64,000 bases of DNA from an uncultured Pelagibacteraceae bacterium. GTDB taxonomy: Bacteria > Pseudomonadota > Alphaproteobacteria > Pelagibacterales > Pelagibacteraceae. Shown piece by piece: positions 1 to 8,412 of this stretch. The stretch is taken from assembly GCA_902516465.1 (NCBI GenBank), contig CABXZD010000001.1, forward strand, positions 62,001 to 126,000. The letters run 5' to 3'. A model generated the notes under the pieces. The model had not been told where the DNA came from. It saw only the letters and a program-made list of their open reading frames with translations, and ran no database searches. Numbering within the stretch: position 1 is the stretch's first letter; each line of letters starts with the position of its first letter. Made by a program: the position numbers and the translations under genes.

Positions 1-193
1 TGATGAAAATTACCATAAATCGTTATTAATTTTAGCCGAAACTAAAAAGGAAGTTTTTGATTTTTTTGATAACGTAAAAGTAAATGAAGAGAATGAAATT
101 TTAAGAAAAAATCGTTTGGAACTCATTAATATGTTATGTAAAACATTTCAGAATTATATAAATTTTCAATTGTTAAAAGCAAATAATGAATAA
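1..193 (+). CDS. glyS: Glycyl-tRNA synthetase beta subunit, C-terminal end (partial)
   Basis: Only the last 63 codons are present, in the frame starting at base 2; the 5' part lies outside the window. The visible tail has the helical pattern of the anticodon-binding C-terminal domain of GlyS: an FFDNVKVN motif, then a run ending LLKANNE. FFDxVxVN with a nearby LRxNRL is typical of the beta-subunit end. The protein charges tRNA-Gly together with GlyQ in the cytoplasm. The stop codon overlaps the ppdK start by 8 bases, so the two genes are probably co-transcribed and translationally coupled. The call rests on a short fragment. Confidence 0.72.
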   Translation, partial: DENYHKSLLILAETKKEVFDFFDNVKVNEENEILRKNRLELINMLCKTFQNYINFQLLKANNE

Positions 194-2846
194 ACTTATT
201 TTAAATTTTAACTCAAAAGATACAAAAAAAATAAAAGATCCAAAAAATTTTTTAGGGGGCAAAGGTGCCAATTTATCTGAAATGGGCGGGATGGGATTAC
301 CGGTACCGCCTGGTTTTACTATCTCAACAAATGTTTGTGAAATATTTTATAAAGATAAAAAAAAATTAAACTCTAAATTGATAAATCAAATTAAAAAGGA
401 ACTTAAAATAGTAGAAAAAGATGTATCCAAAAAATTTGGTGATTTAAAAAATCCTCTTCTTTTATCTGTTAGATCGGGAGCGAGAATATCAATGCCAGGT
501 ATGATGGATACAATTCTTAACCTTGGACTTAATGATAAAACTGTGCTCGCATTAACTAACAAAACTTCAAATGGAAGATTCGCAAAAGACAGCTACAGAA
601 GATTTATTCAAATGTATGGTAGTGTTGTTATGGGTATTGAGAGCTATCACTTTGAGGAGTTAATAGAAAATTTTAAATTAACTAAAGGTGTATTATTAGA
701 TACAGAATTGGACGAGGAAGATTGGAATGGTTTAATAAAAGATTTTAAAAATTTGGTCAAAGAAAAGACTAAAGAAGAATTCCCACAAGATGTTTATAAA
801 CAACTATTTGGAGCTATAAGTGCTGTATTTCTATCTTGGAATAGTAAAAGAGCGAAAGTTTATAGAAAATTAAATCAAATTCCATCAGAGTGGGGCACAG
901 CAGTTAATGTCCAATCTATGGTTTTTGGAAATATGGGAAATAATTGTGCAACAGGCGTTGTATTTACAAGAAACCCGTCCGATGGATCAAATGATATTTA
1001 TGGAGAGTATCTCATTAATGCTCAAGGTGAGGATGTTGTTGCTGGTACGAGAACACCTCAATACATAACAAAAAAAGCAAAGAATAATGCAAAAGTTAGT
1101 GATACTTCAATGGAAGAGTCGATGCCAAAAGTTTATTCTGAATTATATAAGATTTTAAAAAAACTTGAGAAACATTATAAAGATATGCAAGACGTAGAAT
1201 TTACAGTTGAAAATAAAAAACTCTGGATATTACAAACTCGCTCAGGCAAAAGAACGTCAAAATCTGCAGTCAAAATAGCTGTTGATATGGTTAAAGAAAA
1301 ATTAATTTCAAAAAAAGATGCTGTTTTAAGAATTGATCCAAATTCACTTGATACTTTGTTACATCCAACCTTGGACGAAAAAAGTTCAATTAATGTAATT
1401 GCTAATGGATTGCCCGCTTCACCTGGTGCTGCAAGTGGAAAAGTTGTTTTCAGCTCTGAAGATGCTGAAAGATTAAACGATATGATGCAAGATACTATAT
1501 TAGTTAGATTAGAAACGTCACCGGAGGATATCCAAGGGATGCATGCTGCAAAAGGAATTTTAACTGCCAGGGGCGGCATGACGAGTCATGCTGCGGTAGT
1601 TGCAAGAGGAATGGGAAGACCATGCGTTTCTGGTACTAGTGAAATCGATATTAATTATGAAAAAAAAATCTTTAAAACATCTTCAGTTGAAGTTAGAGAA
1701 GGAGAAATTATTACAATAGACGGCTCTACTGGAAGAATTATTTTAGGAAATGTTCCAACAGTAAAGCCAGAAATTTCAGGGGATTTTTCAAAGTTAATGA
1801 GATGGGCGGACAGTGTAAGAAAATTAAAGGTTAGAACTAATTCTGAAACACCGATTGATACAAAGATAGCAAGAGAATTTGGAGCAGAAGGAATTGGTCT
1901 TTGCAGAACGGAACATATGTTTTTTGAGGAAGAAAGAATTTTATCTGTTAGAGAAATGATTTTATCAAAAACTCAAGAAGATAGAGCTAGAGCTTTAGAA
2001 AAACTTTTGCCACATCAAAAAAAAGATTTTATGGAAATATTTAAGATTATGCATGGTCTTCCAGTTACCGTAAGATTGTTAGACCCCCCTTTACATGAAT
2101 TTTTACCAAGGTCTGATAAAGAAATTTCTGAAATTGCAAAAGTTGTAAATGTAGACTTGAAAGAAGTTAAGTCAAGAATAGATGAACTTCATGAACAAAA
2201 CCCAATGTTGGGTCATAGAGGTTGTAGATTGGGAATTTCTTTCCCAGAAATTTATGAGATGCAATGTAGAGCAATTTTTGAAGCTTTAATAGATCTTAAA
2301 AGGATTAAACAAAAATCTGCTTTTCCTGAGATAATGATACCACTTGTTTCGACTGAAGCAGAAATTAAGATAATGAAAAATCTTGTAATTAACATTGCAA
2401 AAAAAATTCAAGAAGAAAATAAAACAAAAATTAAGTTTTTAGTTGGAACAATGATAGAATTACCCAGAGCAGCAATTAAAGCAAAAGATATAGCTAAGCA
2501 TGCAGAATTTTTTAGTTTTGGAACTAACGATTTAACTCAAACTACTTTTGGGATTAGTCGAGACGATAGTGGCAAATTTTTAAGCGATTATATAGATAAT
2601 AAAATATTTTCTGTAGATCCGTTTATTTCAATTGATGATGGAGTTAAAGATTTAATTGAAATAGCAGTAAATAAAGGAAAAAAACAAAACAATAAAATTA
2701 AGTTAGGTATCTGTGGCGAGCATGGAGGCGATCCTGAAAGTATTATCTTTTGCTCTAAAACAGGCTTAGATTATGTTTCCTGCTCACCATATAGAGTTCC
2801 TATTGCAAGATTAGCCGCAGCACAAGCAGAGCTGAAAAAAAAATAA
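186..2846 (+). CDS. ppdK: Pyruvate, phosphate dikinase
   Basis: This 886-residue protein has the usual length for PPDK, which interconverts pyruvate, ATP and phosphate with PEP, AMP and pyrophosphate. The N-terminal ATP-grasp half carries GGKGANLSEM near residue 25 and the CATGVVFTRNPSDG motif near 255. The swivelling phosphohistidine domain has GGMTSHAAVVARGMG with the catalytic histidine at about residue 468. The C-terminal PEP/pyruvate TIM barrel ends with GICGEHGGDP. All key motifs are intact. The start overlaps the end of glyS by 8 bases, and this ATG gives a normal N-terminus. In a SAR11-type metabolism it would supply PEP for gluconeogenesis. Confidence 0.96.
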   Translation: MNKLILNFNSKDTKKIKDPKNFLGGKGANLSEMGGMGLPVPPGFTISTNVCEIFYKDKKKLNSKLINQIKKELKIVEKDVSKKFGDLKNPLLLSVRSGARISMPGMMDTILNLGLNDKTVLALTNKTSNGRFAKDSYRRFIQMYGSVVMGIESYHFEELIENFKLTKGVLLDTELDEEDWNGLIKDFKNLVKEKTKEEFPQDVYKQLFGAISAVFLSWNSKRAKVYRKLNQIPSEWGTAVNVQSMVFGNMGNNCATGVVFTRNPSDGSNDIYGEYLINAQGEDVVAGTRTPQYITKKAKNNAKVSDTSMEESMPKVYSELYKILKKLEKHYKDMQDVEFTVENKKLWILQTRSGKRTSKSAVKIAVDMVKEKLISKKDAVLRIDPNSLDTLLHPTLDEKSSINVIANGLPASPGAASGKVVFSSEDAERLNDMMQDTILVRLETSPEDIQGMHAAKGILTARGGMTSHAAVVARGMGRPCVSGTSEIDINYEKKIFKTSSVEVREGEIITIDGSTGRIILGNVPTVKPEISGDFSKLMRWADSVRKLKVRTNSETPIDTKIAREFGAEGIGLCRTEHMFFEEERILSVREMILSKTQEDRARALEKLLPHQKKDFMEIFKIMHGLPVTVRLLDPPLHEFLPRSDKEISEIAKVVNVDLKEVKSRIDELHEQNPMLGHRGCRLGISFPEIYEMQCRAIFEALIDLKRIKQKSAFPEIMIPLVSTEAEIKIMKNLVINIAKKIQEENKTKIKFLVGTMIELPRAAIKAKDIAKHAEFFSFGTNDLTQTTFGISRDDSGKFLSDYIDNKIFSVDPFISIDDGVKDLIEIAVNKGKKQNNKIKLGICGEHGGDPESIIFCSKTGLDYVSCSPYRVPIARLAAAQAELKKK

Positions 2847-2988
2847 TATGAGGTGCGTTCTTTTCTTAGCTGCCTTCACTGTGTTTCTATAATACTGATT
2901 TTGCAACAAAGTTGACATGTTAAAAGTTATAAGTTTAAATAAGATTACGATCATATTACGAACGAATTATCTATGTTAGAATAATAAG

Positions 2989-3174
2989 ATGATTCGAAAT
3001 TTAATTCTCATCGTTTTGTTCATTTCGTTTATTTTCCTAAATGCATGCAATACGGTAACAGGAACAGTCGAAGGAACCAGTAGAGGTGTTGTTAAGGATA
3101 TTAAGACAATTCATCATTATAGCACATGCATATTTACTGATACGCAATGTGGAGATCTAGACTTAAAAAAATAA
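2989..3174 (+). CDS. Small entericidin-like lipoprotein
   Basis: This 61-residue protein starts with a positive charge and a hydrophobic stretch ending in the lipobox FLNAC, so Cys20 should be the lipidated residue. After it comes a short Gly/Thr-rich segment (NTVTGTVEGTSRGVVKDI) that resembles the entericidin EcnA/EcnB family of tiny membrane lipoproteins. The C-terminal part has two further cysteines (CIFTDTQC), which entericidins usually lack. There is no convincing Shine-Dalgarno sequence. It stands alone between ppdK and the convergent tmRNA gene. Membrane location is well supported by sequence; a function is not known from what can be seen. Confidence 0.7.
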   Translation: MIRNLILIVLFISFIFLNACNTVTGTVEGTSRGVVKDIKTIHHYSTCIFTDTQCGDLDLKK

Positions 3175-3244
3175 TTTAATTACAATCATATTAATTTTGA
3201 TCAGGATTTATATTTAAATTAAAATTGATAACTCAAAAATAATT

Positions 3245-3515
3245 TCAAAAAGCAAGGGGCGTTCTGTTGCCAGGTGCCCCATACCCCGTTTACCTAATTA
3301 ATAAAATTAATTAAGCAGCAAGTGCGTAACTTTCGTTAGCAATTATAAATTAGCCCGTTGCGGTGGAACAATTCCGAACGAAAGAATAGCCTTTAGTCAC
3401 CCGTCGAATCTAGTTCACCCCCATAAGTTGTAAATGGTGGAGGTGGTGGGTACTGCCCCCACGTCCGCAATGGTTATTACGAAATTCGTTTATCGTCGTA
3501 GTTGGCAAGCCAACT
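3245..3515 (-). ncRNA. ssrA: Permuted two-piece transfer-messenger RNA (tmRNA)
   Basis: The gene reads on the minus strand. The acceptor piece comes first (about 3515 to 3435), beginning with a GTTGGC/GCCAAC hairpin and ending with CACCTCC, discriminator A and an encoded CCA. A spacer of about 12 bases follows (3434-3423). The coding piece starts at 3422 with GGGGGTGAACTAGATTCGACGGG, the classic tmRNA 5' end. Its first seven bases pair with CACCTCC to form the acceptor stem. The tag reading frame at 3340-3311 encodes ANESYALAA and a stop. A GGGGC/GCCCC hairpin lies near the 3' end. This acceptor-first order is the known alphaproteobacterial permutation. Outer ends are estimates. The RNA rescues stalled ribosomes. 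Confidence 0.95.
3311..3340 (-). other. tmRNA proteolysis tag reading frame (ANESYALAA)
   Basis: On the minus strand, nine codons read Ala-Asn-Glu-Ser-Tyr-Ala-Leu-Ala-Ala and end in TAA. The resume codon is GCT. The ALAA end is the standard C-terminal degron recognised by ClpXP, so proteins rescued by this tmRNA would be marked for degradation. Confidence 0.93.
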
Positions 3516-3520
3516 CTATT

Positions 3521-3548
3521 AATATAAAAGCAATTACAAGAGATTCAA
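3521..3548 (-). promoter_or_regulatory. Predicted sigma-70 promoter of the tmRNA gene
   Basis: On the minus strand there is TTGAAT (3548-3543), a 16-base spacer and TATATT (3526-3521), placing the start of transcription near 3514, at the start of the acceptor piece. It lies in the short space between the tmRNA gene and the divergent thyX start codon at 3557. Confidence 0.55.
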
Positions 3549-3556
3549 TAAAAATC

Positions 3557-4507
3557 ATGAAATTAACTAAAGAGCAATTAAAAGAGATTAAAGATCAACA
3601 ATCTCATCAAAATTCAACAAAAAGAGTTACAGCCCCTGAGCTTGAAAAAATTCTTTATGAAGCAATGCCAGCCCTGGATCATGGATTTGTTAGAGTGATC
3701 GATTACATGGGTGATGATACATCAATTGTTCAGTCAGCTAGGGTGTCATACGGAAAAGGTACCAAAAAAGTTTCAACAGACTCGGGGCTAATAAAATATT
3801 TGATGAGGCATTGGCATAGTACTCCGTTTGAAATGTGCGAAATAAAATATCATGTTAAATTACCAATTTTTATAGCCCGACAATGGATTAGACACAGAAC
3901 GGCGAACGTAAACGAGTATTCAGCAAGATATTCTATTTTGGATAAAGAATTTTATTTACCTACAGCAGAAAATTTAGCTGCCCAATCTTTAAATAACAGA
4001 CAGGGAAGAGGTGATGTAATCGAGGGGGACCAAGCCAAACAAGTTTTAGAGCTTTTGAAAAATGATGCTGAAAGAACTTATGATAATTATGAAATAATGC
4101 TTAATGAGAGATTTGATGGGTCTATTATCAATGAAAATAAAAAAGGGCTAGCAAGAGAACTAGCGAGGATGAATTTGACTTTAAACACTTATACACAGTG
4201 GTATTGGAAAACTGATTTATTAAATTTGATGAATTTTTTAAGATTAAGAGCTGACAGTCATGCTCAATACGAAATTAGAGTTTACGCAGATATCATGCTT
4301 GATACATTAAAAAGGTGGGTTCCAATTACTTATGAAGCATTTCTGGATTATAGAGTAGCTGGAACCGAAGTTTCTGCAAAAGGAAAAATAGTGCTTCAAA
4401 AATTTATTAATAACGAAAATATTTCCATGGAAGATTCGGGATTATCTAAAAGAGAATGGAATGAATTAATGGATGCTTTTAATTTAAAAGATAAAATTAT
4501 TAAATAA
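3557..4507 (+). CDS. thyX: Flavin-dependent thymidylate synthase ThyX
   Basis: ThyX makes dTMP from dUMP with FAD, NADPH and methylene-tetrahydrofolate. The ThyX signature [15 protein letters not shown] lies at residues 112-126 of the 316-residue product, and the C-terminal [15 protein letters not shown] block holds the arginine that orients dUMP. The reading frame is open upstream to 3434, but that stretch is the tmRNA acceptor piece on the other strand and encodes nothing ThyX-like, so the ATG at 3557 (MKLTKEQ) is chosen. A promoter for thyX would have to lie inside the tmRNA gene. No ThyA gene is seen in the window. Confidence 0.94.
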   Translation: MKLTKEQLKEIKDQQSHQNSTKRVTAPELEKILYEAMPALDHGFVRVIDYMGDDTSIVQSARVSYGKGTKKVSTDSGLIKYLMRHWHSTPFEMCEIKYHVKLPIFIARQWIRHRTANVNEYSARYSILDKEFYLPTAENLAAQSLNNRQGRGDVIEGDQAKQVLELLKNDAERTYDNYEIMLNERFDGSIINENKKGLARELARMNLTLNTYTQWYWKTDLLNLMNFLRLRADSHAQYEIRVYADIMLDTLKRWVPITYEAFLDYRVAGTEVSAKGKIVLQKFINNENISMEDSGLSKREWNELMDAFNLKDKIIK

Positions 4508-4514
4508 TTTTAAT

Positions 4515-6428
4515 TTGAAAAAAATTATTAACAAAATTAATTATCGTCCAGAGATAGATTTTTTAAGAGCAATTTCAGTATCAGCTGTAATAATTTACCA
4601 TGCTCAAGTTAATCTATTTGGTTACAAATTGTTTCAAGGTGGTTATCTAGGAGTAGATGTTTTTTTTGTAATTTCTGGATATTTAATTACATCGATAATT
4701 TTTAAAGAACTTAAAAATAAAAAAAAATTTACTTTCTCAAAATTCTACTTAAAAAGAGCTAGGAGAATTTTACCGGCACTTTTGTTTGTTATTTTAATTT
4801 CTTTACCTGCAACAATTTTTATTTTGATGCCAACTGGTTTATTAGATTTTGCAAAATCAATATTATTCTCTATTGGTTTCAGCTCTAATTTTTACTTTTA
4901 TTTTACTGGTCTTGAGTATGGCGCTGTCAGCGGCTTACTCAAACCATTACTCCATACCTGGTCATTGGCAGTTGAGGAACAATTTTATTTATTATTTCCT
5001 TTATTATTTGTAACTGGTTTTTTCATTTTTAGGAAAAATATAAGACATTATATTTTGATTGTTTTTTTTTTGAGTTTTATTTTTTCGGAATTTTTTTCAT
5101 TTTATAATCCAAATCTAAATTTTTATATTTTACCTAGTAGAATATGGGAACTATTAGCTGGTTCATTAATAGTTTTTTATCAAGATAGAAACAAAATTAA
5201 AGTTTCAAATAATACCAGTAACATAATGTGTTTAATGGGATTATTTTTAATTTCTTTTTCTTTTTTGTATTTCTACAATTCAATTCCAAGCCCAAATTCT
5301 AAAAATTTAGTACCAATAATAGGAGCAGTATTAATAATTATATTTTCAAAAAAAAATGCCTTGATAACAAATTTTTTTTCAAACAAATTATTTATTAGCA
5401 TTGGTCTAATTTCTTACTCATTATATCTATGGCACTATCCTATCTTTGCATTTGCAAGAAATTTAAGGATTACTCAAAGTACAACAGGTTACACTATTAT
5501 TGGCTTAATAATACTAATTATATCAATAATATCTTATTTTTTAATTGAGAAGCCATTTAGAGATAAAAGATTCATTACAGACAAAAATTTTATTAAATTA
5601 ATTTTCATTTTTTTACTTTCACTTTTTATATTTGCTGTAACAATAATTTATAATAAAGGATTTGAAACTAGATTTTCTAATTATGATAAATTTAATACAG
5701 ATTATACATTTTATTTAAAACAAATTAGATTAACAAAATATGAGTTAGGAAATCCACAATTTAAAGATCCTAATAAAAAAAACGTATTGGTAATAGGAAA
5801 TTCACACGGACGAGATACCTTTAATTCATTAAAATTAAATGAGGAATTATTTCCTGATTATGAATTCTCAATTCTAGATACACAAATTCATTGTATTAGT
5901 AAAATAATTTTAAAATTTGAATTCTGTAAAAAAAAAATGACAAGGTTAGAAAAAAAAATTTTTTTAGACTCCGATTTTATATTACTAAGTTCACATTATA
6001 AAGAAATTGATATTAATGCTCTAGAGGAAATAATGTCAAAATTAAAGATGTTGAATAAAAAAGTTATTTTAACGACTCAAACACCAAATTATTATTTCAA
6101 AAATTATTTCTCATTAGTCGATGAGTTTTATCACAAGAATAAAAGATTACCTGATCAAAAAGAAAAAATTTTACTTGAAAAGAAATATTATAAAACTAAG
6201 AAGGTAAATTCTGTAATTATTAATAATGAATTAAAAAAAATTTCAAAAAATACTAAAACTAAATTATTGGAAAAAAAGAAACTTTTTTGTAATGAAAAAA
6301 CTAAAAGATGCCAGTTTTTAACTGATCAAAATAATAAAATTTATTACGACAACTATCATTTAACAATTCAAGGTGCAATTTTTATTGGACAAAAAATTTT
6401 TAAAACTGGGTGGTTGGAATTAGATTAA
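4515..6428 (+). CDS. OafA/YrhL-type membrane acyltransferase with SGNH domain
   Basis: The 637-residue protein begins YRPEIDFLRAISVSAVIIYHA, the hallmark of acyltransferase-3 proteins that O-acetylate surface polysaccharides. About ten membrane segments cover residues 10-375, with GVDVFFVISGYLIT and TWSLAVEEQFYLLFPL motifs. A periplasmic SGNH hydrolase-like domain follows, with GNSHGRD (Ser430) and the late DNYHLT motif (Asp612, His615), so the catalytic set looks complete. It starts with TTG eight bases after the thyX stop, with no clear ribosome-binding site. It is convergent with the mrp gene, one base away, with no terminator between. It probably modifies cell-surface glycans; the acceptor is unknown. 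Confidence 0.88.
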   Translation: MKKIINKINYRPEIDFLRAISVSAVIIYHAQVNLFGYKLFQGGYLGVDVFFVISGYLITSIIFKELKNKKKFTFSKFYLKRARRILPALLFVILISLPATIFILMPTGLLDFAKSILFSIGFSSNFYFYFTGLEYGAVSGLLKPLLHTWSLAVEEQFYLLFPLLFVTGFFIFRKNIRHYILIVFFLSFIFSEFFSFYNPNLNFYILPSRIWELLAGSLIVFYQDRNKIKVSNNTSNIMCLMGLFLISFSFLYFYNSIPSPNSKNLVPIIGAVLIIIFSKKNALITNFFSNKLFISIGLISYSLYLWHYPIFAFARNLRITQSTTGYTIIGLIILIISIISYFLIEKPFRDKRFITDKNFIKLIFIFLLSLFIFAVTIIYNKGFETRFSNYDKFNTDYTFYLKQIRLTKYELGNPQFKDPNKKNVLVIGNSHGRDTFNSLKLNEELFPDYEFSILDTQIHCISKIILKFEFCKKKMTRLEKKIFLDSDFILLSSHYKEIDINALEEIMSKLKMLNKKVILTTQTPNYYFKNYFSLVDEFYHKNKRLPDQKEKILLEKKYYKTKKVNSVIINNELKKISKNTKTKLLEKKKLFCNEKTKRCQFLTDQNNKIYYDNYHLTIQGAIFIGQKIFKTGWLELD

Positions 6429-6429
6429 T

Positions 6430-7257
6430 CTAGAGCTTGAAATCTTTTTTTATCTTTTTTGCAAAATCAATATAGATTTTTGAAATTTGGTGTTCAGGAT
6501 TTTGCTCGACAATCGGTTTTCCTCTATCTCCAGACTTTCCTACATCAGGATTAATCGGTATTTCTCCTAAAAATTCTTTATTAAATTCTTCAGCTGTTTT
6601 AAGTACTCCACCGTTTCCAAATATATAGTACTTCTTTCCACTATCATCAGTAAAAAAACTCATATTATCTACTAGCCCTAAAATTTTTACACCAAGCTTA
6701 TCAAACATTTTAATTCCTCTTTTTACATCCATAAGAGCAACCTCCTGTGGTGTAGAAACTATAATTGCTCCATCTATTTTAATTTCTTGAGAAAAAGTTA
6801 GTTGTGTATCTCCAGTCCCTGGAGGCATATCTACAATTATAAAATCTAAATCTTTCCAGTTAACCTTTTGTGTAAAAGTTTTGATTGCACTTGTTACCAT
6901 TGGCCCTCGCCATATCATGGGTGTTTGTTGATCAGCCAAAAAACCAATAGACATGCACTGGATATCATACTTATTTACCGGTTCTAGTTTTTGTCCATCA
7001 CTTTTAGGTTTTTCATTTACTCCGAGCATTTTAGGAACAGAAGGTCCATAAATATCTGCATCTAACAGTCCGACTTTACATCCAACATTTTTTAATGCTA
7101 AAGCTAGATTTGTTGCAAAAGTGGATTTCCCAACCCCACCTTTTGCGCTAGAAATTGCTATCGTAAACTTCGTTCCATTGATAGGATTTTTCTCAGGGGT
7201 TTTTCTGCTTAATTTAGCACGCATTGCGTCACTTAATTCTGGTTTTTCTTTTGGCAT
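6430..7257 (-). CDS. mrp: Mrp/ApbC-type P-loop ATPase (Fe-S cluster carrier)
   Basis: A 275-residue MinD/Mrp-family ATPase with the deviant Walker A motif AKGGVGKST at residues 38-46, GLLDADIYGPSVP (switch), and DMPPGTGDTQL. Mrp/ApbC proteins carry and transfer iron-sulfur clusters. Two differences from longer relatives are visible. The N-terminal MIP18/DUF59 domain is absent, and the usual CxxC cluster-binding motif after NMS is replaced by FFTDDSGKKYYIFG with no cysteines. Other alphaproteobacterial Mrp proteins may share this. It is divergent from hflK with 51 bases between start codons. Confidence 0.9.
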   Translation of the reverse strand: MPKEKPELSDAMRAKLSRKTPEKNPINGTKFTIAISSAKGGVGKSTFATNLALALKNVGCKVGLLDADIYGPSVPKMLGVNEKPKSDGQKLEPVNKYDIQCMSIGFLADQQTPMIWRGPMVTSAIKTFTQKVNWKDLDFIIVDMPPGTGDTQLTFSQEIKIDGAIIVSTPQEVALMDVKRGIKMFDKLGVKILGLVDNMSFFTDDSGKKYYIFGNGGVLKTAEEFNKEFLGEIPINPDVGKSGDRGKPIVEQNPEHQISKIYIDFAKKIKKDFKL

Positions 7258-7271
7258 TTCTAGATCTTAAC

Positions 7272-7299
7272 TTGTTTTTCCCAGTAAAGACATTATATA
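7272..7299 (+). promoter_or_regulatory. Predicted promoter of the hflK operon
   Basis: TTGTTT (7272-7277), a 16-base spacer and TATATA (7294-7299) lie just before hflK. The expected start of transcription is about 7306, only about three bases ahead of the hflK ATG, so the message may be almost leaderless. The same 51-base gap must also hold a promoter for mrp on the other strand. Confidence 0.45.
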
Positions 7300-7308
7300 G
7301 ATTGCCGT

Positions 7309-8412
7309 ATGTCAGATGATTTTAGACAAAGTGGTGGAAGTCCCTGGGGAACCCCTCCAGGAGGTGGAAGTGGCAATGGCTCAGGAAGAGGCCCAACACC
7401 TCCAGATATTGAAAAAATTATAAGAGAATTTCAGGAAAAAATTAGAAAATTTTTACCAGGCGGTGGTTCATCTGGAGGCAAACAAGCTATTCTAGTTTTG
7501 ATTATTTTAGGTTTTATATGGTTAGCGAGTGGACTCTATAGAGTTTTACCAGATGAACAGGGAGTTGTTCTTAGATTTGGTAAGTTTGTAAAAACTACTC
7601 AACCTGGTTTAAATTATCACATACCTTTCCCAGTTGAATCAGTGCTCACGCCAAAAGTTACAAAAGTTAACAGAATAGATATTGGTTTTAGGTCAGAAAG
7701 GGATAGCGGATTTTCCTCTTCAGGTGGAGTAGCAGATGTTCCACAAGAAAGTTTGATGCTAACTGGAGATGAAAATATAGTGAACATAGATTTTTCAGTT
7801 TTTTGGGTAATAAAAGATGCGGGAAATTTTTTATTTAAAATTCAAGATCCAGAGGGAACCGTTAAAGCTGCAGCGGAAACAGCGATGAGAGAGGTGATTG
7901 CTAGATCTAATATTCAACCTATTTTAACTGAAGGTAGATCAGTAATAGAGACTGATACTCAAGAAATTATTCAAAAAATTTTAGATGAATATACAAGTGG
8001 AATTCAAATTACTCAGGTTCAAACACAAAAAGCCGATCCACCAGATCAAGTTATTGATGCATTTAGAGATGTTCAAGCTGCAAGAGCTGACATGGAAAGA
8101 TCAAAGAACGAAGCTGAAGCTTATGCTAATGATGTAATTCCGCGAGCAAGAGGTGAAGCGCAAAAAATCCTTCAAGCTGCAGAAGCTTACAAAAAAGAGG
8201 TTGTTGCGAAAGCAGAAGGTGAAGCAAGTAGATTTTTAGCGATTTATAATGAATATAAAATGGCTAAATCTGTAACTCAAGAAAGAATGTATTTGGAAAC
8301 GATGGAAAAAGTTTTAGCTGATATTGATAAAGTAATTATTGAGAAAAATGCAGGCTCAGGTGTTGTTCCTTATCTCCCGTTACCAGAATTAAAAAAGAAA
8401 GCGACTAATTAA
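7309..8412 (+). CDS. hflK: SPFH-domain protein HflK, FtsH protease modulator
   Basis: HflK forms with HflC a membrane-anchored ring that controls the FtsH protease. The 367-residue protein has the typical Gly/Pro-rich cytoplasmic N-terminus (residues 5-60), one membrane segment (about 60-80), then the SPFH domain with LPDEQGVVLRFG and PGLNYHIPFPVE. A long helical tail contains the RARGEAQKILQAAEAYKKEVVAKAEGEASRF coiled coil. The gene is followed directly by hflC, DUF2065 and degP, the usual order in Alphaproteobacteria, which supports the assignment. Confidence 0.95.
   Translation: MSDDFRQSGGSPWGTPPGGGSGNGSGRGPTPPDIEKIIREFQEKIRKFLPGGGSSGGKQAILVLIILGFIWLASGLYRVLPDEQGVVLRFGKFVKTTQPGLNYHIPFPVESVLTPKVTKVNRIDIGFRSERDSGFSSSGGVADVPQESLMLTGDENIVNIDFSVFWVIKDAGNFLFKIQDPEGTVKAAAETAMREVIARSNIQPILTEGRSVIETDTQEIIQKILDEYTSGIQITQVQTQKADPPDQVIDAFRDVQAARADMERSKNEAEAYANDVIPRARGEAQKILQAAEAYKKEVVAKAEGEASRFLAIYNEYKMAKSVTQERMYLETMEKVLADIDKVIIEKNAGSGVVPYLPLPELKKKATN

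Noticed and set aside
1175-1579. Long antisense reading frame inside ppdK and similar frames inside other genes
   Set aside because: They lie opposite well-supported genes, have no family features and no ribosome-binding sites; they are shadows of biased codon use.
2849-2893. 14-codon hydrophobic reading frame after ppdK
   Set aside because: No ribosome-binding site, very short, and no known family; probably chance.
3434-3556. N-terminal extension of the thyX reading frame
   Set aside because: This stretch is the tmRNA acceptor piece on the other strand plus its promoter; the peptide has no resemblance to ThyX and the ATG at 3557 gives the normal start.
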